A stretch of 14,411 nucleotides of DNA, from positions 1 through 14,411 of the forward strand of contig CALFSY010000232.1 in NCBI GenBank assembly GCA_937916365.1, read 5' to 3'. Below, one piece after another: positions 6,963-14,411 of the stretch. The translations under genes were made by a program, and so were the position numbers. Positions within the stretch are counted from its first letter, which is position 1; the number at the start of each line of letters is the position of its first letter. This stretch comes from an uncultured Jannaschia sp. Its GTDB lineage: Bacteria > Pseudomonadota > Alphaproteobacteria > Rhodobacterales > Rhodobacteraceae. Below the pieces are notes generated by a model. That model saw only the letters and a program-made list of their open reading frames with translations, made no database searches and was not told the DNA's origin.

Positions 6963-8816
6963 TTATGCGTTTGGTGATGCCACAACCGGCCCTTCATGAT
7001 CATGGGTTGTGGGTAGGCCCGCGGCATTGCGCCGCCCATCGCGCCAGATGGCCTTGATCAACGCCACGCCCATCATCACCATCACCACACTGAACGGAAG
7101 GGCCCCGATCACCATCGCGGTTTGAATGGCCCCCAAACCCCCGGCAATGATTAAAGCCCCCACCACAAGCGCCAAGGCCGCGCCCCAAAATAAAATATGG
7201 GGGCGGGCTTTGGGCCCTTCATCACCCGCAGCATTGATGGTGTTGATAATCAAAACCGCACTGTCGGCAGATGTCACCAAATACGTCAGCAACAACACCA
7301 CGACCACAAGTGACATGATCCATGCCAAGTTTTCGCTTAGGATCACGGCAAGCGTGGCGAACAGCTGATCTGATGTGCTGGCACCTGCGATGCTGCCCTC
7401 GGCCACGCCCGTTAGTTCCAGATCAATGGCTGTGCCACCCACGATAGCAAACCAAACAAAGCACATCAGCGATGGAATGACCAGCGCACCAAAAACGTAT
7501 TCACGGATGGTGCGGCCTTTGGAAATCCGCGCCAAAAACACGCCTACAAAGGGTGCAAACGCAATCCACCACGCCCAGTAGAAAATCGTCCACGCACCTT
7601 GCCATCCGGCTGCGCGGCCCTCTGTGCCTACGGCATATGCCTCGGTAATGGCATCTTGGGGTAGGCTTGCAGCGGCGGTGGGCAAACCTTCTTGGAAGGA
7701 CGCAAGCGTTCCCCAAGGGCTTGTTGCTGCGTTGTGGACTGCGGCTAAGTCTTCGGCTGGTAACGCCGCAACAGCATCCGGCGCATTGGCTGTGAATGCC
7801 TCAAGCGAGACCGGTTGGAAAACGGCAAATATGTTAGCGGGGATTGACACAAAGTAATCAAAGATGCCCACAAACAGCGCCTGAAGACCAAAGAACGTTG
7901 ACCCAAACGCCACGAAAAACAGCAATAAGAAAAAGCTAAGCCCCATGTTGATGTTCGACAACCACTTGATCCCTTTGCCCACACCCGACAACGCCGAAAG
8001 CGTGGATGCCCCCATGATAACCAGAAGGGCAAATATAATAGCCATGGTTGAGGTTGATTGGCTGCCATCTTCAGCCACGGTATAAAGCCAATCACCGAAT
8101 CCGATTCGACTAAGTCCGGCAACAAATTGTTCCACGCCAAACCCAAGGGTTTGGGCCACGCCCAGAACGGTGGCGACCACGGCGACAATATCAACGATAT
8201 GTCCCACAGGCCCCGATAAAGCACGCCCAAAGATAGGGGCCAAGGCCGACCGAATGGTCAAAGGCAAATTTCGGCGGTAACAGAAAAACGCCAACGATAG
8301 CCCTACGATGGCGTAAGATGACCAGGCCGCCAACCCCCAATGCGTGAACGACCACACGTAGGCCGAACGCACATTTTCTGCGGTTGATCCTTCTGTAATG
8401 CCGCGAATTGTATCGGGATTTGTGCCCCAGTGGAACATGGGTTCAGCGGTTGCAAACGTTAGCATCCCAATCCCAATGCCTGCACCAAACATCATGGAAA
8501 ACCATGAAAAATTTGAAAATTCGGGGGTATCATCATGGTGGCCAAGTTTCATGCGCCCCGCGGTTGGCCATACTGCTAAGCCCAGGCACAGCAATACGAA
8601 AAACGCCATCACATAGACATACCAATAATTAAAACTGGAAAGAATGAAGGCGTTAAGATCGCCAAGCACATCACCCGCTTGCTGTGGAAAAGCCACCGCC
8701 CAGATAATCATTGCCCCCACAATAACTTTTGCGGTGATTGTGACGTCTTTGGTGAACCCACGATAAAACCCGCTCTCGGCGGTGTTAATCGGTAAATGTG
8801 TTAATGGTGGTTTCAT
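6963..8816 (-). CDS. BCCT-family (betaine/carnitine/choline) transporter
   Basis: This secondary transporter of 617 residues has about 12 membrane segments and imports a quaternary ammonium or sulfonium compound. The glycine motif is G113-I-G-I-G117 in an A-G-I-G-I-G-M context, followed by A-E-P. The Trp box in segment 8 reads W414-A-W-W-I-A-F420-A-P-F. BetP of Corynebacterium has a third Trp where F420 is. T515-S516 in V-T-S-A-D-S matches the sodium-site residues of BetP, so sodium coupling is likely. The stretch before segment 8 (about 335-408) is long and Ala-rich compared with BetP, an outward-facing loop insertion. There is no long charged C-terminal osmosensing tail, which suits uptake for catabolism rather than osmotic stress. 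AAGGAA sits before the ATG. The aldehyde dehydrogenase stop is 33 bases upstream, so co-transcription is likely. The substrate is unknown. Confidence 0.93.
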   Translation of the reverse strand: MKPPLTHLPINTAESGFYRGFTKDVTITAKVIVGAMIIWAVAFPQQAGDVLGDLNAFILSSFNYWYVYVMAFFVLLCLGLAVWPTAGRMKLGHHDDTPEFSNFSWFSMMFGAGIGIGMLTFATAEPMFHWGTNPDTIRGITEGSTAENVRSAYVWSFTHWGLAAWSSYAIVGLSLAFFCYRRNLPLTIRSALAPIFGRALSGPVGHIVDIVAVVATVLGVAQTLGFGVEQFVAGLSRIGFGDWLYTVAEDGSQSTSTMAIIFALLVIMGASTLSALSGVGKGIKWLSNINMGLSFFLLLFFVAFGSTFFGLQALFVGIFDYFVSIPANIFAVFQPVSLEAFTANAPDAVAALPAEDLAAVHNAATSPWGTLASFQEGLPTAAASLPQDAITEAYAVGTEGRAAGWQGAWTIFYWAWWIAFAPFVGVFLARISKGRTIREYVFGALVIPSLMCFVWFAIVGGTAIDLELTGVAEGSIAGASTSDQLFATLAVILSENLAWIMSLVVVVLLLTYLVTSADSAVLIINTINAAGDEGPKARPHILFWGAALALVVGALIIAGGLGAIQTAMVIGALPFSVVMVMMGVALIKAIWRDGRRNAAGLPTTHDHEGPVVASPNA

Positions 8817-8849
8817 TTGTTTTTCCTTACTGTATAGGAGTTTTCGTTT

Positions 8850-10322
8850 TTATTCATTCTGCGATGTTGGTTGACCTAACCGAACAGCGATATTTTTGGT
8901 TTGCACGTAATTCCAAAGAGCTTCGCGCCCTTTTTCGCGGCCATACCCCGATTTACCATAGCCGCCAAAGGGGGTTTCTACGCCACCCGCATACCATTCA
9001 TTGACAAAAATTTGCCCTGCGCGCAAACGGCGTGCCGCATAGGTTGCGCGGTCAAGATTTGTGGAAAACACCCCTGCCACCAGGCCGTAATCGGTGCCGT
9101 TGGCGATGGCGATTGCTTCGGTATCATCTCGGAATTTAAGCACCGATAAGACGGGGCCAAAGATCTCTTCGCGTGCGATTGTCATGTCAGGTGTCACATC
9201 GGACACTACTGTGGGTTCTAAAAACGCCCCCGGACGGTTCAGCGGATGCCCCCCGGTCACAATGCGCGCACCTTGGGTTTGCGCCTCAGCCACCATACGG
9301 GCGGCGCGGTCACGTTGGGGGATGGACACCATTGCCCCCATCGTTGTGCCAAATTCAGCACGTTCAATTCCCGGTCCAACCGATAGACTGCGCGCGACCT
9401 TTTCCGCCCGTGCGATTAAATCGTCATGGCGGGATTCATGCACGATCACGCGCGACATAGCCGAACACACCTGACCTGCGTTAAAGAAAATCCCCATACG
9501 AATATCGTTTTCAAACGCCTCTAAATCGGCGTCATCGTGCACAATCGCGGCTGATTTTCCGCCCAATTCCAATACACACGGCACCACATTGCCCGCCGCC
9601 GCCCGTGCAATGGCAATGCCCGTAGGCACCGATCCGGTAAAGACAATTTGATTGACCAAGGGGTGCGCTGATAGGGCGGCGCCGGCCTGTCCGCCTAAAC
9701 CGCACAAAATATTTACTGCACCTGGTGGAAATCCAACATGTTCGGCGGCGCGTGCGATCCAAGCATTGGTTAGGGGGGTCATTTCCGCTGATTTGACAAT
9801 ACAGGTATTGCCGGTTGCCAACGCGGCGGAAAGGGATCGTGCGGTCATTTCCAAGGGGAAATTCCATGGAATGATGTGGGCCGAAACACCATAGGGTTCG
9901 TATTCGGTCCAATCAAAATATCCCGCCCCCAGGGGGATCGACCGGCCTTCGACCGTGCTGGCCTGATTGCCGTAGTATTCAAAATAAAGCGCGGCGCGCT
10001 GCACCTCACCATGGCTTTCCCAAAGTGTTTTGCCTTGTTCCAGGGTTAGGGTGGTGGCAATGTCTTCAATGTGTTCTAACAGATATTGCCCCATGGCTTG
10101 CACCATCCGCCCACGTTCGATGGGGCGCATGGCCGTCAAGGCGCCGGACATATGCGTGCGCCGTGCGGCCTCAACGGCGCGATCTACATCGGCGGCATCG
10201 GCCAGCGCGTGCTCGGCGATTTGTTCATTGGTTGCGGGGTTGGTAACGGCAATACGCCCCGCCCCGCCATCAACCCAGGTGCCGTCGATATAATTTTGCC
10301 AATAAGGTGCGATGTTAGCCAT
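8850..10322 (-). CDS. NAD(P)-dependent aldehyde dehydrogenase
   Basis: This 490-residue cytoplasmic enzyme of the ALDH superfamily oxidises an aldehyde to the acid. The key residues are visible: N154 (P-W-N-F) for the oxyanion hole, K177 for cofactor binding, the base E252 in L-E-L-G-G-K, and the nucleophile C286 in N-A-G-Q-V-C-S-A. The C-terminal hallmark is E-T-P-F-G-G-Y-G-K-S-G. The closest general classes are betaine-aldehyde, succinate-semialdehyde and gamma-aminobutyraldehyde type enzymes; the substrate cannot be fixed from sequence. Its ATG lies 8 bases inside the end of the Rieske oxygenase gene, with GGGAGG six bases upstream, so the two are translationally coupled. That tight link suggests it takes an aldehyde released by the Rieske reaction or one step later. 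Confidence 0.92.
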   Translation of the reverse strand: MANIAPYWQNYIDGTWVDGGAGRIAVTNPATNEQIAEHALADAADVDRAVEAARRTHMSGALTAMRPIERGRMVQAMGQYLLEHIEDIATTLTLEQGKTLWESHGEVQRAALYFEYYGNQASTVEGRSIPLGAGYFDWTEYEPYGVSAHIIPWNFPLEMTARSLSAALATGNTCIVKSAEMTPLTNAWIARAAEHVGFPPGAVNILCGLGGQAGAALSAHPLVNQIVFTGSVPTGIAIARAAAGNVVPCVLELGGKSAAIVHDDADLEAFENDIRMGIFFNAGQVCSAMSRVIVHESRHDDLIARAEKVARSLSVGPGIERAEFGTTMGAMVSIPQRDRAARMVAEAQTQGARIVTGGHPLNRPGAFLEPTVVSDVTPDMTIAREEIFGPVLSVLKFRDDTEAIAIANGTDYGLVAGVFSTNLDRATYAARRLRAGQIFVNEWYAGGVETPFGGYGKSGYGREKGREALWNYVQTKNIAVRLGQPTSQNE

Positions 10323-11403
10323 TCAAAGCCTCCCGTATCCAGCGGTGTAAGTGTAGGATCGAATGTTCCGAATTCACCCCGCAGGCCGGATCAACAACCA
10401 ACGGCCCCGGCACATATCCGCGCGATTGCAGACCACTTTGCACGGATTCGACCAGGCGAATATCCTCGGCCACAGTGGTGGCACGGTCTTGCACGGCCAT
10501 GCGGCGAACGGTTTCATCGTCATGCCCGCCCACAGAATACCAACCGCGCCATACCACCACATGCCCCGTATCCACCGGCCGCCAATGATAGGTATTCAGC
10601 AGATTGCCAGGATACACCTGAAACGAAAACATGGGCCAAAGAAACCAAGAAGAGTATTTGTCATTATTTGAAAACCCGCTATTGATGTCATAGGTCATAT
10701 TATCGGGCAGGTTGCATTCCGCCGTATGGCGCAGACAATACCCCTGCGGTTGTATATCATAGGCCTCTGGCTTAATGACGCCGGTTGAAAATGTTGGGTG
10801 GTTCAAGCTACAGTGATAACATTCAGAATAGTTTTCAACCGAAACTTTCCAGTTGCAGTTTTCGGGAATTTCCACCCATTCCAAAGGCTTTAGATCGGCC
10901 CATTGCGGCACGAAAGATTCTAATTCTGCGCGCACCCCTGGAAACCAATCCTCCATCGGTTTTGCATTTGGATCTAAGTTTACAAAAACAAAGCCTAAAA
11001 AAACCTCTGCGCGCACCTCGGTCAAACAGATTTTGGATTTATCAAATCCAACAACAGGTTTAGAATTGGGTGCGGCACGCAATTTACCGGTTAATTCATA
11101 GGTCCAGGCGTGGTAAGGGCACACAATCACGCGCGTCGTGCCTTGCCCCTCGACCAACCGATGGGCACGGTGTTGGCACACATTATAAAACGCGCGAACA
11201 ACACCATCGCGCCCGCGGATACAAAACAAACTTTCGCCGACGATTTCACAAGTAAAATAATCGCCTGGATTTTCCAATTCGCCAACATGGCCTGCAAAAT
11301 GCCATGTGTGTGCGAAAAGCCCCTGGTGTTCCGCCGCAAACATGGCGGGATCGGTATAATAGTGCGCTTCGAGTGATCGAACAGGCGCAGAGGGTGTGAT
11401 CAT
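10315..11403 (-). CDS. Rieske non-heme iron oxygenase, quaternary-amine (GbcA/CntA-like) type
   Basis: This is a terminal oxygenase alpha subunit of 362 residues. The Rieske [2Fe-2S] site is C76-x-H78 and C95-x2-H98. The mononuclear iron site is H197, H202 and D314 (in E-D-I-R-L-V-E). The residue bridging the two centres is E194 (E-C-Y-H); most Rieske oxygenases have Asp there, while Glu is known in carnitine monooxygenase CntA. Also present is V-Y-P-G-N-L-L-N-T-Y-H-W-R-P at about 263-276, familiar from glycine-betaine demethylases. It likely removes a methyl group as formaldehyde, or splits a C-N bond, in a betaine-like substrate. No matching ferredoxin/flavin reductase is in the window, so electrons must come from elsewhere. 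Its ATG overlaps the regulator stop (ATGA), with GGAGGA six bases upstream. Stachydrine, carnitine or glycine betaine are all possible substrates. Confidence 0.9.
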   Translation of the reverse strand: MITPSAPVRSLEAHYYTDPAMFAAEHQGLFAHTWHFAGHVGELENPGDYFTCEIVGESLFCIRGRDGVVRAFYNVCQHRAHRLVEGQGTTRVIVCPYHAWTYELTGKLRAAPNSKPVVGFDKSKICLTEVRAEVFLGFVFVNLDPNAKPMEDWFPGVRAELESFVPQWADLKPLEWVEIPENCNWKVSVENYSECYHCSLNHPTFSTGVIKPEAYDIQPQGYCLRHTAECNLPDNMTYDINSGFSNNDKYSSWFLWPMFSFQVYPGNLLNTYHWRPVDTGHVVVWRGWYSVGGHDDETVRRMAVQDRATTVAEDIRLVESVQSGLQSRGYVPGPLVVDPACGVNSEHSILHLHRWIREALNG

Positions 11404-12287
11404 TCAGGTTCCTCCAGATAAAGGCCAAGCTGACGGCGGCGTTGATGAAAGGTTTCGACCCGCCCCACGACCTTATCGGAGGCAACGGCAATCACAAAAC
11501 TTAAAAGGGTTTCCAAAACGGCAATCATTGCAACCGATGAAGGGAAAAATTGCGGGGTATCGGTTGCTATCACCAAACTGTTTTGTGCCGCACGGATAAT
11601 CGGGCTGGCCGGACTGTCCGAAAGCGCGATGACATTCACGCCTTGATCGCGGGCAACCCGCACAGCATCGACAACCTCGCTCCGATAGGGATGGCAGGTC
11701 ATGGCGATCAAAACATCCCGATCATCGGCCCAGGCAAGATCATCAATCGCGGTGAAGCCCGGGCGTGGAATGGCATGGAAATCCCGCATACCGGTGGCGG
11801 CAAGATAGGCAAAAAGGCGCGCATTGGCGTTCATCGCACCAACACCCAACGCATACACATGTCGCGCGTTCCAAATGGCCTCTGCCATGTGATTAAGCGT
11901 TTGGGTGTCAATTTTGGCAAATGTATCTTCGATGTTTCGCGTGGCCGATTCCATCATATCGGCGTAAAGCCCACCGATACCGCCGGATTTTCGGATGTTT
12001 TGCAGCCAACGCGCGCGGTCGGGGAAATTGACACCCCCCCGGCGAATGGCATCCCGAAACGGGGCGCGGAATTCTTCGTAGCCGTCAAATCCCATTTGCC
12101 GCGCCATACGCACCATTGTGTTGGGTGTTACATCGGCCTCTTCGGCAATTTCACGCACTGTTGAAACACCCACATTTTGTGGGTTTTCCAATACATAACG
12201 CGCCGCTTTCTGTGCCGCGGGTGTTAAGGTTTCCCACTCTTTGGTTAAACGCCGCAGAACGGGCGGTGTTACATTTGTGCCATTCAT
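11400..12287 (-). CDS. RpiR/MurR-family transcriptional regulator (HTH plus SIS domain)
   Basis: This is a DNA-binding regulator of 295 residues. An N-terminal RpiR-type helix-turn-helix spans about 39-66 (V-S-T-V-R-E-I-A-E-E-A-D-V-T-P-N-T-M-V-R). A SIS domain at about 130-270 (H-V-Y-A-L-G-V-G-A-M-N) would sense a small ligand. RpiR proteins usually bind phosphosugars, but members near non-sugar catabolic genes are known. The ATG at 12287 gives the usual short leader before the HTH. The frame is open to a TTG at 12335, but that start has no ribosome site and adds 16 unlike residues. No strong ribosome site precedes 12287 either, so its translation may be weak. It is first in the minus-strand operon and divergent from the FAD/GcvT gene, the typical position of a local regulator of both. 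A 7-base C run lies at 12034-12040. Confidence 0.87.
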   Translation of the reverse strand: MNGTNVTPPVLRRLTKEWETLTPAAQKAARYVLENPQNVGVSTVREIAEEADVTPNTMVRMARQMGFDGYEEFRAPFRDAIRRGGVNFPDRARWLQNIRKSGGIGGLYADMMESATRNIEDTFAKIDTQTLNHMAEAIWNARHVYALGVGAMNANARLFAYLAATGMRDFHAIPRPGFTAIDDLAWADDRDVLIAMTCHPYRSEVVDAVRVARDQGVNVIALSDSPASPIIRAAQNSLVIATDTPQFFPSSVAMIAVLETLLSFVIAVASDKVVGRVETFHQRRRQLGLYLEEPE

Positions 12288-12367
12288 GGTTGACAGTGTT
12301 ACATATGTATCCTTACCTTGTCCATCAATTTGCAACGCTTAATGCACACGACACAAAGGATACGTTA
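12288..12367. promoter_or_regulatory. Divergent promoter/operator region between regulator and FAD/GcvT gene
   Basis: All transcription of the two divergent units should start in or near these 80 bases. TACATATGTA at 12300-12309 is a perfect 10-bp palindrome. GTATCCTT (12307-12314) and AAGGATAC (12356-12363) are a perfect 8-bp inverted pair 41 bases apart; the right copy overlaps the ribosome site of the FAD gene. TTGACA at 12290-12295 is a perfect -35 for the + strand, but the hexamer 17 bases on (TTACCT) is a poor -10. On the minus strand TTGATG and TATGTA are spaced 17 bases apart. Promoter positions are therefore tentative. The palindromes are reasonable RpiR-binding candidates. Confidence 0.5.
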
Positions 12368-14411
12368 ATGGCAGACGCCACATTTCCCAATCACGCCCGT
12401 GTGGTCATCGTTGGCGGTGGCATTATGGGGGTGGGGTTGGCCTATCACCTGGCGCACGAAGGCTGGGGTGCTGAGACCGTTCTGTTAGAAAAGGCCGAAC
12501 TGACCAGCGGCTCAACCTGGCACGCGGCGGGGCAAATCACCCATTCAACCAGCAGTTTTTCATTGGGTAAATGCGTTGACTATAACATCGGCCTTTATTC
12601 CGGCGTGTTAGAGGCCGAAACCGGCCAAGCCGTCACATGGCATGGGTGTGGGTCTTTCCGGTTGGCTTATACCGAGGATGAAATGGATTGGTTGCGCCAT
12701 ACGCTTTCGGTGGGGCAGGGTTTGGGCTTTAACATCGAGCTGGTGGGGCCATCGCGTGTTGCCGAGCTGCATCCGTTTTATAACCTAGAGGGTGTTATCG
12801 GTGCCCTATACACCCCCGATGACGGGCATGTGGACCCAACCAATGTGACCATGGCCATGGCCGCAGGTGCCCGTGCGCGCGGCGCGCGGATCATCCGCCG
12901 CTGCCGCGCCACCAATATCACTCAGGCTGAAACCGGCGAATGGGTCGTTGAAACCGAGCAGGGCACAATCCGTTGCGAACATGTGGTTAATGCCGGCGGC
13001 ACCTATGCCCGGCAAATGGGCGAATGGTCAGGTCTGCAACTGCCCATGACATCAATGACCCACCATTATTTCGTCACCGAACCGGTGCCAGAGTTTGCGG
13101 GACTTGACCGTGAGCTACCGGTGATTCGGGATGATGCGCGTGTGTCCGGCTACATTCGGATGGAACAAAAACGCGGCCTGATCGGTATTTATGAAAAGGC
13201 CAATCCCAACACAGTGTGGGAAGATTTTTGCCCGTGGGAGGCCGAGAATGAACTGTTCGATGCCGATTATGATCGCATCATGCCGTGGCTCGAAGAAAGC
13301 CTAAACCGAATGCCCATTTTTTCTGAACTGGGCATTCAGCGCGAAGTGCACGGCGCCATCAGCCACCCGCCCGATGGCAACCCATTGATCGGCCCGGCCC
13401 CGGGTGTGCACAATTACTGGTGTTGTTGTGGCACGCAGATCGGCATTGGGTGGGGGCCCGGATTAACGCGCGAACTGGCGCGGTGGATGGTGCATGGGTC
13501 GGCCGATATTTCTATGCGCGACTACGATCCGCGCCGATTTGGGGCCTATGCCACCAAAGACTGGCAAATCATCAAAGCCAAAGAAGATTACACCCTGCGC
13601 CATGAAATTCCGTTTCCGCATTTCAATCGGCTTGCGGGGCGGCCCGTTAAACCATCGCCCCTGTTTAGCATCCTAAAGGCCAAAGGTGCCGTGTTTGAGG
13701 AAGTCTATGGGTTTGAACGCCCGCGTTGGTTTGCCGCAAATGGCGTGGAACAGCGCGATTATTATGGGTTTCGCCGCACGCCGGTCGATGATCTGGTCGC
13801 GGCTGAGGTGCAGGCCGTGCGCGAACGGGTGGGCATTATGGATGTTACCGCCTTTACCAAGGTTGAGGTTAAAGGCCCCGACGCCTACGCCCTGCTTGAC
13901 CGGTTGACCGCCAATCGGATGCCGCAAAAGGTTGGGTCAATCGGATTGACTCACATGCTCAATCATCGTGGGCGGATCGAGCTGGAAACCACCATCGTGC
14001 GCATGGCCGAAGATCGGTTTTATCTGGTGTGTGCCGCATTTTTTGAACAGCGGTTGTTGGATCATCTGGCCCAACACCGCGCCGATGAAGATGTTACCAT
14101 CACCGCCCTGTCCGATACCTGGGGCGCGTTGGCGTTAAATGGGCCGCGCGCACGCGATGTGTTGGGCGCGGTCACGGACGCAGCCCTTGATAACGCATCA
14201 TTTCGGTGGTTATCGGCGCAGGAAATCACCATCGCGGGGCATAAAATCTGGGCCTTTCGCATGTCATATGCCGGTGAGCTGGGGTGGGAGTTTCACATGC
14301 CAAACGCCGCATTGGTCGATGTGTATACCGCGCTTTGGGATACAGGCATCCCCCACGGCATCGCCGATTACGGCAGCTTTGCCATGAATGTCATGCGCAT
14401 GGAAAAGAGCT
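12368..14411 (+). CDS. FAD-dependent dimethylglycine/sarcosine dehydrogenase-type protein with GcvT domain, 3' end cut by window
   Basis: The frame is open from ATG 12368 to the last base, 681 full codons; relatives are about 800-850 residues, so roughly the last 120-170 are missing. The N-terminal FAD fold has G-G-G-I-M-G at 16-21 and E41 for the ribose. H52 in S-T-W-H-A-A-G is the position where dimethylglycine dehydrogenase binds FAD covalently. A linker domain follows, and a GcvT-like folate-binding domain begins near residue 438 (E-E-V-Y-G-F-E-R-P-R-W-F). Known relatives oxidise N-methyl groups of dimethylglycine or sarcosine and pass the one-carbon unit to tetrahydrofolate. AAAGGA seven bases before the ATG supports the start. 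It is divergent from the RpiR regulator and the Rieske operon, fitting a later demethylation step in the same pathway. The exact N-methyl substrate is not known. Confidence 0.9.
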   Translation, partial: MADATFPNHARVVIVGGGIMGVGLAYHLAHEGWGAETVLLEKAELTSGSTWHAAGQITHSTSSFSLGKCVDYNIGLYSGVLEAETGQAVTWHGCGSFRLAYTEDEMDWLRHTLSVGQGLGFNIELVGPSRVAELHPFYNLEGVIGALYTPDDGHVDPTNVTMAMAAGARARGARIIRRCRATNITQAETGEWVVETEQGTIRCEHVVNAGGTYARQMGEWSGLQLPMTSMTHHYFVTEPVPEFAGLDRELPVIRDDARVSGYIRMEQKRGLIGIYEKANPNTVWEDFCPWEAENELFDADYDRIMPWLEESLNRMPIFSELGIQREVHGAISHPPDGNPLIGPAPGVHNYWCCCGTQIGIGWGPGLTRELARWMVHGSADISMRDYDPRRFGAYATKDWQIIKAKEDYTLRHEIPFPHFNRLAGRPVKPSPLFSILKAKGAVFEEVYGFERPRWFAANGVEQRDYYGFRRTPVDDLVAAEVQAVRERVGIMDVTAFTKVEVKGPDAYALLDRLTANRMPQKVGSIGLTHMLNHRGRIELETTIVRMAEDRFYLVCAAFFEQRLLDHLAQHRADEDVTITALSDTWGALALNGPRARDVLGAVTDAALDNASFRWLSAQEITIAGHKIWAFRMSYAGELGWEFHMPNAALVDVYTALWDTGIPHGIADYGSFAMNVMRMEKS

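Noticed and set aside
10086..10685. 199-residue open frame on the plus strand across the ALDH and Rieske genes
   Set aside because: It spans the start of one real gene and the end of another on the opposite strand; low-complexity composition.
11550..12164. 204-residue open frame on the plus strand within the RpiR gene
   Set aside because: It is antisense to a clear HTH/SIS protein; no plausible domain or ribosome site.
12288..12335. TTG start at 12335 for the RpiR regulator
   Set aside because: No ribosome site before it, and it would consume most of the divergent promoter region, including the palindromes.
1..14411. CRISPR arrays, tRNA genes, insertion sequences
   Set aside because: No regularly spaced repeats, tRNA-like cloverleaf, transposase-like frame or terminal inverted repeats were seen on reading both strands.

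Overview
The gene content and order suggest an alphaproteobacterium, most likely a marine Rhodobacterales (Roseobacter-type) species. The first block has the same order as the sorbitol/mannitol operon of Rhodobacter sphaeroides (smoE-F-G-K-S-mtlK). The second block is a BCCT/Rieske/dimethylglycine-dehydrogenase-type set typical of bacteria that eat betaines. The taxonomic call is an inference from family content; no rRNA or other marker gene is present.

Region 1 (1-5300, + strand) is polyol uptake and oxidation. It starts with the last codons of the periplasmic binding protein, whose reading frame is interrupted at the window edge. A strong intrinsic terminator follows. Then come two MalF/MalG-type permeases, the ATPase, an SDR sorbitol dehydrogenase and a long-chain mannitol 2-dehydrogenase, tightly packed and ending in a 1-base stop/start overlap. 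Sorbitol and mannitol would be imported and both oxidised to fructose.

Region 2 (5372-12287, - strand) reads right to left: RpiR-type regulator, Rieske oxygenase, aldehyde dehydrogenase, BCCT transporter, a terminator, a carboxymuconolactone-decarboxylase-family protein, and a 3-hydroxyisobutyrate-dehydrogenase-family reductase. The first three genes overlap (ATGA, then 8 bases), so regulator, oxygenase and aldehyde dehydrogenase are probably translationally coupled. The Rieske protein has Glu, not Asp, as the bridging residue before its iron-binding histidines. This is known from the quaternary-amine oxygenases such as CntA.

Region 3 (12368-14411, + strand) is divergent from the regulator. 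It holds most of a covalent-FAD/GcvT enzyme of the dimethylglycine/sarcosine dehydrogenase type, running off the end. The 80-base gap between the divergent genes carries palindromes that are good candidates for the RpiR operator.

Together regions 2 and 3 look like a regulated pathway for import and oxidative breakdown of a betaine or other quaternary amine of unknown identity, next to a polyol pathway. Both substrate classes are algal osmolytes. No mobile element, tRNA, rRNA or CRISPR array was seen.
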